From JBKQVT01 sp963727245 (GTDB taxonomy: Bacteria; Planctomycetota; Planctomycetia; Pirellulales; Thermoguttaceae), in assembly GCA_963727245.1 (NCBI GenBank), contig CAVSFO010000018.1:124001-188000 (forward strand): a stretch of 64,000 nt of DNA, given 5' to 3'. This document shows, piece by piece, positions 46,612 to 56,282 of the stretch (position 1 is the stretch's first letter; each line of letters begins with the position of its first letter). The notes below the pieces were generated by a model. The model saw only the letters and a program-made list of their open reading frames with translations. It was not told where the DNA came from and ran no database searches. A program made the position numbers and the translations under genes.

Positions 46612-47112
46612 AACTCTTGCCGAGATTTCCCCTATTTTGTGCGCGACGGCGACCTCCCTACCTTCGCAGTACAAGCTTATGCCGCAGATGCTGGGGATTC
46701 TCGATCGCATGGCCTAGACGCTCGACCGAGCAACAAATCCTTCCGTAACAATGGGTTAAGTCCGATGGCGTGCCACTACTACCACCTGCACGAAGACGAG
46801 GCGCAGCGGCAGATGCAGCGAGTGAACTTCCTGGGAGGGTCCGCCACCAAGGGGGTGGCGGAAGGTACCACAGACGTTTCGTAGAGGAGGTTACCGAGGT
46901 GGAGCCCAACCGGCATCAGCCCCGATCGGAGGCCCGCGGGCGCCGGCAACGAGAGGCGTTCAGCGCCGCCCAGAGCCGACCCCACGACCGCGGCGAGAGA
47001 GGACTGGAGGCCGAGGTTTGGCGCAGTTGTGGCACAGTTGAGTGTGCCAAACAACGCGGCTCATCGTAAGTACTTGTCAGAGAAAGCTACTTACGAAGAG
47101 CCGATTTTGACG
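46612..47112. other. Intergenic region left of the integrative element
   Basis: No well-supported gene. A 39-codon frame from ATG 46765 to 46884 exists but has no convincing ribosome site. Two short inverted repeats lie close to the integration site: TGGCACA/TGTGCCA near 47030 and CGTAAGTA/TACTTACG (47065-47072 and 47088-47095). These could be protein-binding sites or decayed element ends. Confidence 0.4.
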
Positions 47113-47135
47113 AGCGGAGAGGACAGGACACGAAC
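47113..47135. other. attL of the integrative element
   Basis: AGCGGAGAGGACAGGA, two mismatched bases, then CGAAC repeats the 3' part of tRNA-Ser(GCT) at 56283-56305. Only the tRNA fragment is present here, as expected of the far end of an element that integrated into the tRNA 3' end. Confidence 0.75.
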
Positions 47136-47317
47136 ACCCCGCGGATTCTTCGGGAAATCAAGGGGTTGCCCTCCAAGGCGGCGCAAAATCCGGCGCACTT
47201 TCTGGCGATTCTGCCCCGAGTGACCCTGACCTAGCCGAAGTGGTGCGAGCGTGGCCGGACCTGCCCGCTACGGTCAAGGGCGGTATCATGGCCATAGTTC
47301 GGGCGCAGAACGGATAG
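47136..47317 (+). pseudogene. Remnant of an older integration module (integrase tail and following small frame)
   Basis: Bases 47176-47199 match the 3' end of the intact integrase gene (56116-56139) at 22 of 24 positions. In the matching frame the left copy reads KAAQNPAHF against RAAQNQAHC in the integrase. In another frame it reads on as DPDLAEVVRAWPDLPATVKG and stops at 47315-47317, a sequence type I associate with integrase-adjacent small frames in planctomycetes. No start codon or complete gene is left. Confidence 0.4.
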
Positions 47318-47451
47318 GCCCGGCAGACATCGCCCCCGCCAGAAAGTCGCCCCCAAAAGGGGTGCATTAGAGAGGGATGCCTTTCCGACCGAGCAAATAG
47401 GGCACTATGACGCTTTTGTCAAGCACTTTCCATCGTGGCTGGCAAAGTTTG

Positions 47452-49999
47452 TCAGGGAACCGGCGTGAGCAGGAACGCATGAAACTGCCCAGCGCTGTTG
47501 CGCCCTGTCCGACGATCTGCCCCAGGTCGTTGATGGCCGCCGCTTCCATCAGGTGCCATCCCGAAGTACGGTCGATTAGGATGTTGAGGTCGGTCATTTT
47601 GCCGTTGGTGTACAGAAAGGCGGGGTGACTACTACGTTTGCCGTTGCGATCAAACCCTGGACCGCCGACGACCTGCCCGGCGTTGTTGATGCCCCTGGCC
47701 TGATTGGCCTGTCCACCGATCGCGCCAAGATCGTACATCCCACCGCCAGCCTTCCAGAGAAAGGCGTGCTCTCCAGCGCGTTCGGTATCGGAGACGCCCA
47801 CGACCTGACCTTCGTTGTTTACGGCTGACGCGCACGAGGTTACTCCGCCGAGCGTGCCGAGGTGCTGAAATATATGGTCGCGTCCTACAAGTACCGCGTC
47901 CGAGCCCGACATGCCAACGACCTGCCCCGAGTTGTTAGTGCCTCTTGCCAGAGTGGATTCGCTGCCTTTTGTGCCGACAATGATAGCCCCGTCGGGTGGA
48001 AGTAATGCCTTCAATAAAAAGCCATAGTGGTGAAGGAAGTCAGCCGCCAGAAAATCTCCGACGATTACTCCGGCGTCATTGATGGCGTTGGCGCTGCTCA
48101 GGACTGCTGCCGGCGGTAGGAGGTCATGCAGGTCACGCATACCATTGTTATCCTGCCACAAGAAGGCATGCGCGCCGGGTCCGGCCGGATACAACTGCCC
48201 AACGACCTGGCCAGCATTGTTGATGGCCACCGCCATACTTCCTCGCGCTCCACTTCCAAGGTCAATGTCCTGCATACCGCTGCCGACCTGCCACAGGAAG
48301 GCGCGGTATCCGCCGTCCCGGGTGTCGGCTCGCCCGACGACCTGCCCTTTGTTGTTAATGGCGTTGGCCCCACTGGTTTCTCCGCCGAGTGTACCGAGGT
48401 CGGTCACGTTGTACCGAAGCGGCCGGCGGATGGGCGGCGGCGGGACGGGCTTCTGTGCCAAGGATTCGGTTGGCGATTGTGATGCTGGCGATTTTGCCGG
48501 GGACTGCGGGGACGGATTGGGCGTCAGCAGGAAGGCATGGAGTTGCCCAACCTTGTTCTTGCCTGTTCCAACAATCTGGCCCGAGTCGTTGATGGCCTTC
48601 GCCGCGGTAAGGTGCCAACCCGAAGCCGGGTCGATCATGGTATTCAAGTCGGTCATTTTTCCATCGCTATAGAGAAACGCCGGATGACTACTTTTATAGG
48701 AATCGGGACCGCCCACGACCTGCCCGGCGTTATTGATGCCGTTCGCTTGGTTGCTTTCCCCTCCGATTGCCCCGAGGTCCTGCATCCGCTTCCCCGCCTG
48801 CCAAAGGAAGGCGTGATTGTGACCGTCTTTTGTAACCGTGGTCTGCCCCACGACTTGTCCGACATTGTTGATGCCGCACGCGGCGCTAAAGCCTCCTGTA
48901 AGGCGCCAAGGTCTTGCAACCCGCGACCGCTCTGCCACAAAAAGGCATGGATGCGGCCGTTGGGCATAGTGAAATTGCCCACGACTTGGCCGGCGTTATT
49001 GATGCCGTTAGCAATAGCATCGTCGCCAAGGTCTTGCATCCCGCTCTCGCTCTGCCATAGGAAAGCGGTATTTTCATCGTCGTGGGTTATCGGTGTGTCC
49101 CTGCTGTGGCGCAAAGAATGATCGTGATTACCAACGACCTGTGCGCTGTCGTTGACGGCGGTAGCCCCACCCTCTCCCTCATCGGGTACGCTAAGTACCT
49201 GCATCCCCCTGCCGGGTTTCCAAAGGAAGGTATGGCCGTAGCTGCTGTCGGCGGTAATAACCTGTCCCACGACGTACCCCTTGTCGCTGATAGCGGTAGC
49301 ACGACTGACGAAGGCTCCAATGACGACCGGCCCTCCGAGGTTCTGCATACCCTTGCCGCTCTGCCATAGGAAGGCGCTCCGGTGGCCGTCCCCTGTGTCG
49401 GCGGCCCCTACGACCTGCCCCGCGTTATTGATGCCGTTAGCCTCACTGTTTTCTCCGCCTAGCGTGCCAAGGTCGGTCACAGTGTACCGGAAGTTCGTCA
49501 CATCCGGCGTGGCCGTGGATTGCGGCGACGGATTGTGCAGCGTGCCCTTGTCTGACGCGGCGCTGAGCGTGCTGGTTTTGTGTGTTTCATCCCCCGGCTT
49601 ACCGGACAATCCGCCGATTGCAAGCACCACGGCGACAACCGACGCGAGATTGCCGCAAACGACGAACAACCTGCCCCTCCGATCAAGCTCCCGCCATCGC
49701 CGTGTTCTCAATCCGAAGACCAACACGCCGGCAATAGCGACGCCCCAAAGGGTAATGGAGGGTAACGCGACAGTGAGCAGAACAAGGGCGACGGCGCAAA
49801 CGACGAAAAGCCGGCCCGTCCGGTCGATGGCCCTCCAACCACGGGCAGACGCCCTGGCAAAAGTCATCAGCCAGTGGGACAGAAAGTTACGGGCCTTAGC
49901 GATCCAGAGGCGGGACTGTCGTTTCACAGTCTCGGGGTGAGGGCAATACCGCGCCAGGCACGGCGGCAGATGGTCACGGGGATCGGTCGGAGTAACCAT
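47452..49999 (-). CDS. HAF-repeat protein with two membrane segments, two frame changes
   Basis: About 850 residues joined. ATG 49999 is chosen over the ATG 15 bp upstream because AGGGG lies 6 nt before it. Two transmembrane segments (about residues 60-100 and 115-135) are followed by a Ser/Thr linker. Then come about ten HAF repeats of the form TDLGTLGG-x-x-S-x-AxxINNAGQVVG ending in AFLWQxGxGMQDLG. HAF repeats form beta-propeller-like surface proteins of unknown role. The frame changes near 48902 (a missing C restores LGALTGGFSAACGINN) and near 47485. The second shift restores the natural end QFHAFLLTPVP with stop at 47452-47454. The gene is cargo of the integrative element. Confidence 0.72.
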
Positions 50000-50058
50000 G
50001 ACAACCCCTCGCAAGAGTCGCTTCTGCCGAATGTTATCTGTCCGACGAAACAGGGCCT

Positions 50059-50340
50059 TCAGTGCTCTTGATGCTGCCGATCATAACGCAATTTTTCTAG
50101 TTCGTATTGAAGATTGGCAGCTTGAATATCGCCAATTATCTTGCCAATTCCGAGAACCAAGAGGACTAACGCGAGGAGGCAGGCGACTATCACGGCAGCG
50201 CGCCTGATAGTCGGCCCTGGAGCGACTTGCCCGCAATGAGGACAGAGTACGGCCGTCTTGGACACCTGCTTGCCACATGCCTTGCAGTCTACCAGTTTCG
50301 GCGTGGGCGACCCGTCACGGGGATCATCTGGCGCAGCCAT
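50059..50340 (-). CDS. Zinc-ribbon membrane protein
   Basis: 93 residues. A double CxxC zinc ribbon (C19, C22, C33, C36 in CKACGKQVSKTAVLCPHCG) is followed by one transmembrane helix (about residues 46-69) and a charged tail. Start ATG 50340 has GAGGGAG upstream. Its first residues MAAPDDPRD resemble the start MVTPTDPRD of the HAF protein just downstream on the same strand, and the DNA before both starts is similar, suggesting a duplicated leader. Confidence 0.72.
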   Translation of the reverse strand: MAAPDDPRDGSPTPKLVDCKACGKQVSKTAVLCPHCGQVAPGPTIRRAAVIVACLLALVLLVLGIGKIIGDIQAANLQYELEKLRYDRQHQEH

Positions 50341-50530
50341 AACAACTCCCTCAAGGCATCCCTGATTCTAGTGGCCGAGTGCTGGCGTTGCAATCCCTCA
50401 GCATGTAGTAGTAGAATTAGACGCTTGGGGCGGCCGACCGATCCCCGGCTGCGGACCCGGCAGCGACCGCGCTTTCTGCCTTTAGCGCGGCGCTGCCGGC
50501 GGTCCGGCCCGACTGGAAAGGCAGGACTCT

Positions 50531-51606
50531 ATGGCGAAAAAGGCGAGGCCGGCGGCGGGCAGTCCTAATGCCGGCAAACTGAACTTGGATCGCGTTGGCA
50601 CGCTGGCCACTGCGATTGTAGACCTTATGCCGAAGCTGTTGGACCAGGCAGATTGGGCAGTGGAGAGGGGTGCAGAGTTTCGCGTCAGTGAGCCGTCGCG
50701 TGTGGACAGCATGATGAATCGAACCCGCAAGCTGTTGGAAGCGTTAGCGGACTTGTTGACCAAAGCGGTGCCCCTCGAACGAGAGCGAATGGCGCAGCGG
50801 CCCTACCAGACAGAGTATGGCACCCGACTTGAATTCCGCGAACCCAGCCCATCGGAAACCAAGTACCAACCGGGGAACTGGACTGAAAGTGATCGCAAGC
50901 CTGTACGGCCGTTGCTCTCGGGGCAATATCCGTCTGTGATGGACGAGTTGCTTGAGGAACAGGCGTTGCGCCCAGTGGTATCATGGCTATACTCGGCCCG
51001 GAGGGCCGTTCTCGCCTACGCCGCCGATTTCTGGTTCGCGTTCGGTATTTGGCCCAAGCTGGCTGTGCCAACCGATGGCTTTGCGGGCTGGCCGTTGGAC
51101 ATGCCAGCGGGGCAAAGGCTCGCGGTTCGCAACGACATTTTCCGCAATGCGGACAGTTGGCTCGGCTGGGGACGGTGTGCCGCCGACTTTCCGAGATTGA
51201 TTAACGACGCGGCCGTCAAGGAGTGGATTGCACGTGAATCGCCGATGGCGGCTGGCGGTGCGGCGGCGGAACTCGGCCCGGCCAAAAAGTATCTTACGAG
51301 TTGGCGAGAAATCTTGGTTGCATTGGGAATGAAGAATAACAACGAGGACCGGGAGAAAGTCCGAAACCTGAACGATAGATATGACGGCCCCATAGTCATT
51401 CCTCGACAGGCGCGCAACCCAAGGTCGATAAAGACAAGCTGATAGCTTGGTGGAATGGATTGGAGACACAATGGACCGTCGGCTACTCCCGTGGGCGTGA
51501 CGCCGCCGATACGGTTTCTTTGCAGCACAACTATGGACGTAACGGGGTGGTGGTGCCCGAGATAAGGGGCGGCGCGAAAAGACCGCGAAGGGATCGAAAG
51601 CTGTAG
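50531..51606 (+). CDS. Hypothetical protein of the integrative element, one frame change
   Basis: As sequenced it stops at 51442 after 303 residues. Near 51408 the frame can shift by one base and continue for about 65 residues (PKVDKDKLIAWWNGLETQWT, ending KRPRRDRKL) to a stop at 51604-51606, giving about 358 residues. That continuation is protein-like, so the early stop is probably an indel effect. The N-terminal half is helical (LATAIVDLMPKLLDQADWAV, LLEALADLLTKAV); the C-terminal end is basic and may bind nucleic acid. No family recognised. Confidence 0.62.
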
Positions 51607-51688
51607 CCCAAACATAGCAAAACATCGGGAAACATCGGGGTACTTCTAGCCGCCGTGTGGCTCTCCATGAGTTTCGGAGGACCACACC

Positions 51689-51895
51689 ATGAAAAATCTC
51701 TTGTATCCCGAAGACGTGGACCAGCGGTTGAACTGGCCACTTGGCCGCGCCGAACGACTGGCGCGACAACGGCGGTTGCCGTACATCCTTTTGCCTGACG
51801 GTTCCCTTCGGTTCGACTGGCAGGAAATCGCGCATCTCGTTTTGCGTATCTCGTGCGAGGCTTCCGCGCAAAACAGCCAAGGAGGTGCCAAATGA
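51689..51895 (+). CDS. Small helix-turn-helix-like protein, possible excisionase
   Basis: 68 residues, with GGAGG eight bases before ATG 51689. The core PEDVDQRLNWPLGRAERLAR followed by LPYILLPDGSLRFDWQEI has the layout of MerR/excisionase-type winged helices (helix-turn-helix, then a short beta wing). The stop overlaps the start of the next gene (ATGA), so the two are probably co-translated. Confidence 0.6.
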   Translation: MKNLLYPEDVDQRLNWPLGRAERLARQRRLPYILLPDGSLRFDWQEIAHLVLRISCEASAQNSQGGAK

Positions 51896-52119
51896 GTAGC
51901 ACCACCATCCCCGAAACCGGCCCCGAACTGTTGAACCTTAGACAGTTGGCGGCACTATGCCAAGTGAGTGAACGAACGGCCTGGCAGTGGGCGAACGATG
52001 GCACGGCCCCACCTCCGTTGAGAATCGGCAAGGGCACGGTTCGCTATTCAAGGCGAGCGTATGCCGATTGGGTTGCGGCCGGCTGCCCTCGAATCGACGG
52101 GAGGGCGGAGAATGAGTAA
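51892..52119 (+). CDS. Helix-turn-helix protein, excisionase family
   Basis: 75 residues. A strong AGGAGGTG Shine-Dalgarno precedes ATG 51892. LLNLRQLAALCQVSERTAWQ is a clear helix-turn-helix, followed by the wing TVRYSRRAYADWVAAG, as in PF12728 excisionase/AlpA-like proteins. Its place next to replication genes of the element suggests control of excision or of the replication operon. It overlaps the next gene by 8 bp. Confidence 0.78.
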   Translation: MSSTTIPETGPELLNLRQLAALCQVSERTAWQWANDGTAPPPLRIGKGTVRYSRRAYADWVAAGCPRIDGRAENE

Positions 52120-53650
52120 ACCTACGCCCCAGCCCAATGGAGAGAAGCGGCAAACTCGACGCGCAGAGATAGTCGAGTGGCGACCGTTTCCTGTTGACGC
52201 GATACCCCAGCCCGTGGGCCGATACATCCAAGCGGCGGGCGCTTCCATCGGGTGTGACCCTGCCTTTGTGGCCCTGCCCCTACTGTCCGCGATTGCCGGC
52301 GCAGTGGGAACCTCTACGCGAATCGAGTTGAAACCCGACTGGCATGAGCCGTCGATTTTGTGGACGGGGATTGTCGGCGACTCGGGGACTCACAAAAGCC
52401 CGTCGCTAAAAGCAGCAACCCGATTTGCCGACTCGCAAGACGCGCGGGAGATTCGCGCGTTTCGTGACGATATGGCGGCCTATGACGTTGAGCAACAGCG
52501 GTACGAAACGGAGTTAAAAGTCTGGCAACGGAAGCCTAGCGGTTCGGCCCCAGAGAAACCCGTGGCCCCGACGTGCAAGCGGTTCTTGATTGCCGACGTG
52601 ACCATAGAAGCCCTTGCCGATAGGCTGGCAGACAATCCCCGTGGGGTGCTGATTGGGCGGGATGAGCTTGCGGGCTGGTTGGATTCATTCAACCAATACA
52701 AGGGCGGCCGTGGTGCTGATACTGCGGCCTGGTTGTCTATTCACAACGCCGGTTCTCTGCGGGTTGACCGACGTGGCGGCGACCGGAAAACCATCTTTGT
52801 GCAATCGGCGGCCGTGAGCATAACCGGCGGGATTCAGCCCCCAGTGTTGGCGCGGTCCCTTGGCGCGTCCCATTTTCAAGACGGGCTGGCGGCCCGGCTG
52901 TTGGTTGCCATGCCACCCAAGACACCCCGGAAGTGGACTGAGCGACGAATCCCCGACGATGCAACCACCGCCGTGGAGCGAATCTTCGCCCGGTTATGGT
53001 CCCTGGAAGCGGACGTAGACGGCGACGGCGATCTGCGCCCCCTCGACCTACCGTTGACGCTGGCGGCGCGGGAGGCGTGGATAGCTTTCTATGATCGCCA
53101 CGGTGCGGAGCTTACCGCACTGACGGGCGACCTGGCGGCGGCGTGGTCCAAGCTGGAGGGCTATGCGGCCCGGCTGGCGCTGGTGTGCCACCTGACCGAT
53201 TGGGCGGCGGGCAGCGACGCGACGCCCCGCCCGGTTGACCAGGCGGCCGTGGAATCGGGAATCACTCTGACCGAGTGGTTCAAGAACGAAACGCGGCGAG
53301 TGTACGCGGTTTTGGGTGAGGGGGACGAAGAACGGGCGGATAGGGAGCTTGTGGACCTCATCCGGCGACGCGGCGGGTCTATCACGGCACGGGAGCTACA
53401 ACAGGCGAGCCGAGCCTACCCAACGGCCGATGCCGCCGAAGAAGCCTTGACGGGGCTGGTGAAGGCGGGGCTGGGCGGTTGGGAGCCGATACCCCCGACC
53501 GCTCAAGGCGGTCGCCCGGCCCGCGTGTTCCGACTGTCTACGGCGTCTACCGTCTACACAACCCCGGAAATACCCGAGGAAAATGGGGGTTCCGTAGACG
53601 TAGACAGTGTAGACACTGCCGAAAGTGAGGTAGTGGAATGGACGGGCTGA
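52112..53650 (+). CDS. DUF3987-family protein (replication-associated ATPase)
   Basis: 512 residues from ATG 52112, with GAGGGCGGAG upstream and an 8-bp overlap with the HTH gene. It contains a Walker-A-like GDSGTHKS at residues 89-96 and a Walker-B-like GVLIGRDELAGWL, then SITGGIQPPVLARSL, all typical of DUF3987 proteins. These proteins accompany primases in phages and integrative elements and are thought to act as helicase-like ATPases. The acidic C-terminus and Pro/Thr-rich stretch are not conserved features I recognise. It is followed with a 13-bp overlap by the methyltransferase. Confidence 0.82.
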   Translation: MSKPTPQPNGEKRQTRRAEIVEWRPFPVDAIPQPVGRYIQAAGASIGCDPAFVALPLLSAIAGAVGTSTRIELKPDWHEPSILWTGIVGDSGTHKSPSLKAATRFADSQDAREIRAFRDDMAAYDVEQQRYETELKVWQRKPSGSAPEKPVAPTCKRFLIADVTIEALADRLADNPRGVLIGRDELAGWLDSFNQYKGGRGADTAAWLSIHNAGSLRVDRRGGDRKTIFVQSAAVSITGGIQPPVLARSLGASHFQDGLAARLLVAMPPKTPRKWTERRIPDDATTAVERIFARLWSLEADVDGDGDLRPLDLPLTLAAREAWIAFYDRHGAELTALTGDLAAAWSKLEGYAARLALVCHLTDWAAGSDATPRPVDQAAVESGITLTEWFKNETRRVYAVLGEGDEERADRELVDLIRRRGGSITARELQQASRAYPTADAAEEALTGLVKAGLGGWEPIPPTAQGGRPARVFRLSTASTVYTTPEIPEENGGSVDVDSVDTAESEVVEWTG

Positions 53651-54651
53651 CCCTCCTATCGGAAGCGGGAGCGGCTGGGCTAACCGTCCTGGCGGCCGGC
53701 GACCGGCTGGTAATCCGTGGGGCGAAGTCTGCCGACGCCGTGGCCCGTCAACTACTGGCCCACAAGGCGGTGGTTCTGGCGGCGCTCAGCCGAAAACCGC
53801 ACGTGGCCCACAACAGCGGACACGTCGAGTGGTACACCCCGGCGGAATACATCGACGCCGCACGGCAAGTCATGGGCACCATCGACCTTGACCCGGCGTC
53901 GAGCGAAGAGGCAAACCGAGTGGTGGGGGCCGAGCGGTTCTACACGAAGGCTGATAACGGCCTAGTCCGGCCTTGGCGCGGGAACGTATGGATGAATCCC
54001 CCGTTCAAGGCAGCCCTTATTGCAAGATTCGTCGATAAGTTGTGCCAACACGTAGCGATGGGCGACGTGGTTCAGGCCACAATCTTGACGAACAATGCCA
54101 CGGAAACACGGTGGTACTCTCGCCTTACGGCCGTGTCGTCGGCGCTCTGCATGGTGCGCGGCCGTATCAAGTTTTGGTCGCCAGACAGGCGGGTTTCGGC
54201 CCCTTTGCAGGGACAGCACATATTCTACGTCGGCCCGAACTGGGCAAGATTTCATGCGGTGTTTGCCCAATTCGGCGTGACGGTGCCTCTGACCCCGTTG
54301 TCTGCTGACACAACCCCAGCGAATCCCGAGCGAATCGGGACTTGCGTAGACGCTGGCCCATGCCCGTGGGATGAGGCGACGGAGCCCGGCCCGGCCTGCG
54401 CGGTGTGTGGGAGCTTGGAGGAATGGATTGACCTATTGGGCGGTCGGCATTGCACTGTCTGTGAAGCCGACACTCTCGACAAGGCGCTGCGTTTGGCGGA
54501 CCGGGCGGCCCGGCTGCGGAAGCAGGCCCGGATGCGCGAACCGGCCCACCTGGGTTCGCATGGTCGCGTTCCTGGTGGCGTGGTCGATATTCCAGACCTC
54601 GGGAACAACCGGCCCCTACAGAGGCCCCTAGAGGGCTTTGTGAGGGTGTGA
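53638..54651 (+). CDS. Dam-type DNA N6-adenine methyltransferase with N-terminal TubC-like domain
   Basis: 337 residues. Residues 1-51 (VLAAGDRLVIRG, LLAHKAVVLAAL) resemble a TubC N-terminal docking domain, often fused to primases or replication proteins of such elements. Then comes a phage-type Dam domain (PF05869): WYTP at 65-68, DPAS at 85-88, the catalytic NPPF at 120-123, and the end FYVGPNWARF. A C-terminal four-cysteine ribbon follows (C254, C257, C272, C275). It would methylate adenine in DNA using S-adenosylmethionine, possibly protecting or marking the element. Confidence 0.83.
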   Translation: MDGLTLLSEAGAAGLTVLAAGDRLVIRGAKSADAVARQLLAHKAVVLAALSRKPHVAHNSGHVEWYTPAEYIDAARQVMGTIDLDPASSEEANRVVGAERFYTKADNGLVRPWRGNVWMNPPFKAALIARFVDKLCQHVAMGDVVQATILTNNATETRWYSRLTAVSSALCMVRGRIKFWSPDRRVSAPLQGQHIFYVGPNWARFHAVFAQFGVTVPLTPLSADTTPANPERIGTCVDAGPCPWDEATEPGPACAVCGSLEEWIDLLGGRHCTVCEADTLDKALRLADRAARLRKQARMREPAHLGSHGRVPGGVVDIPDLGNNRPLQRPLEGFVRV

Positions 54652-54755
54652 AGTTGGGCAAGGCGGAATTACGAGAGGGTGCGAAAGGGTGCCGACGTGA
54701 GAAAATGAAAACACGGTAGTTGACACAGAAACAATTAGTCGATAGGATTACAGGC

Positions 54756-54986
54756 ATGACGAAGAAACAGGCCAAGCAATTCAGTGACGAAATCCGGGCT
54801 GCCGTCGAAAACTGCGGCAAGACCCGCTATCAGATTGCCAAGCAAACAGGTATCGACGCGGCGGCCCTCTGTCGTTTCGTGCAAGGGCAGGTGGGGCTGT
54901 CGATGGATAATCTCGACAAGCTGGCGGAGTGCATCGGGTTGCACGTTCACACTGAACACAAGCCCCGAGCGAAGAAAGGCAGATAG
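54756..54986 (+). CDS. XRE-family regulator
   Basis: 76 residues from ATG 54756, with AGGATTACAGG upstream. TRYQIAKQTGIDAAALCRFV is a typical lambda-repressor-type helix-turn-helix, followed by LSMDNLDKLAECIGLHV. It lies three bases before the integrase gene, suggesting it controls integrase expression. Confidence 0.85.
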   Translation: MTKKQAKQFSDEIRAAVENCGKTRYQIAKQTGIDAAALCRFVQGQVGLSMDNLDKLAECIGLHVHTEHKPRAKKGR

Positions 54987-54989
54987 AAC

Positions 54990-56147
54990 ATGGCAAGCAT
55001 TTCCACGGATTCCGGCGGCAAGCGGCGAATCATGTTCGTGGCCCCCGATGGCAACCGGCGGCAGATTCGCTTGGGCAAGATGCCCATGAAAGCGGTCCAA
55101 ACCATCAAGGCGCGGGTGGAAAACCTGCTGGTGGCGGCGCTGGCCGGCAACGCTATCGACGGCGACACGGCCGCATGGGTCGGCAGCCGTGATAAACGGC
55201 TATACGACAAGCTGGCGGCGGTCGGGCTTGTGCCACGGCGCGAACCGAAAGCCATTGCAACCGTGGGGGGCTTTCTTGTCGAATACGTGGCCCGGCGCGT
55301 GGATGTGAAACCGGCAACGAAAGAAGTCTGGGGGCAGGTGACGCGGAACCTCTTGGAGTGCTACGGGGCGCAGCGCGACTTGCGGACCATCGACGAAACG
55401 GCGGCCGAAGATTTCAAGCTGTTCCTACTCAAGACGAAACTCTCGCCTACCACAATTGCCAAGCGGCTGCAATTCGCCCGGCAATTCTTCAAGGCGGCGG
55501 TGCGGCGAAAGCTGATTGCGAGCAACCCGTTTGCCGACGTGGCGAGCGCAGCGACGGTTAAGACTGACCGGCAGCAATTCATTACGAGAGAGGAAACCGG
55601 CCGGTTGTTGGAAGCCTGCCCCAACGTGGATTGGCGGGTGATTGTGTCTCTGTGTCGATTCGGCGGCCTGCGCTGCCCGAGCGAGGTCTTATCTCTCCGG
55701 TGGCAAGACGTGAATTGGGAACGGCAGCGGGTGCGGGTGTGGTCGCCCAAGACGGAGAGGCACGCTGGAAAGGCGAGTAGGGAAACGCCCCTGTTCCCTG
55801 AATTGGCAGCGGTGTTGACGGAAGCCTTTGAGGCGGCCCCCGAGGGTGCGGTGTACGTGGTGGCCGACAACACCTACCGGGAAGCGGCCGACACTCCGGG
55901 CGGCTGGCGGAACTGCAACATGCGGACCCAGTTTGGCCGAATCATCGAACGGGCTGGGTTGGAACCGTGGCCCCGGCTGTTCCACAACCTACGGGCGAGC
56001 CGGGAAACTGAACTAGCCCAAGAATACCCCGTTCACGTGGTAACGGCCTGGTTGGGCAACACCCCGAAGATTGCCTTGAAACACTACCTGATGACCACGG
56101 ATGCGGACTTCCAAAGGGCGGCGCAAAATCAGGCGCACTGTCGGTGA
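54990..56147 (+). CDS. Tyrosine-type site-specific integrase
   Basis: 385 residues. The N-terminal part (SAM-like core-binding domain, about residues 90-180) is followed by the catalytic domain with R228 (FGGLRCPSE), K254, H332 and R335 (HNLRASRET) and nucleophile Y366 (LKHYLM). The usual second His/Trp of the LGH box is Asn here (AWLGN), as in several related integrases. The gene ends 136 bp from the att site in tRNA-Ser and lies on the opposite strand to it, so it is the integrase that placed this element. Confidence 0.92.
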   Translation: MASISTDSGGKRRIMFVAPDGNRRQIRLGKMPMKAVQTIKARVENLLVAALAGNAIDGDTAAWVGSRDKRLYDKLAAVGLVPRREPKAIATVGGFLVEYVARRVDVKPATKEVWGQVTRNLLECYGAQRDLRTIDETAAEDFKLFLLKTKLSPTTIAKRLQFARQFFKAAVRRKLIASNPFADVASAATVKTDRQQFITREETGRLLEACPNVDWRVIVSLCRFGGLRCPSEVLSLRWQDVNWERQRVRVWSPKTERHAGKASRETPLFPELAAVLTEAFEAAPEGAVYVVADNTYREAADTPGGWRNCNMRTQFGRIIERAGLEPWPRLFHNLRASRETELAQEYPVHVVTAWLGNTPKIALKHYLMTTDADFQRAAQNQAHCR

Positions 56148-56282
56148 CGATTCGGTGCAAAATCAGGTGCAGCAGGCAGCGGGCGATTCTGGAAAACACT
56201 GGCACGAAACGACGCAAGCCCCTGATAATCAAGGGCTTGTGCTACAACCCGCAAGAGGTTGCCAGAACCTACAAAAATCATT

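Noticed and set aside
46549..46884. 111-codon plus-strand frame upstream of the element
   Set aside because: Overlaps the operon promoter region, has shadow-like composition and no ribosome site; only its last 39 codons (from ATG 46765) look mildly protein-like.
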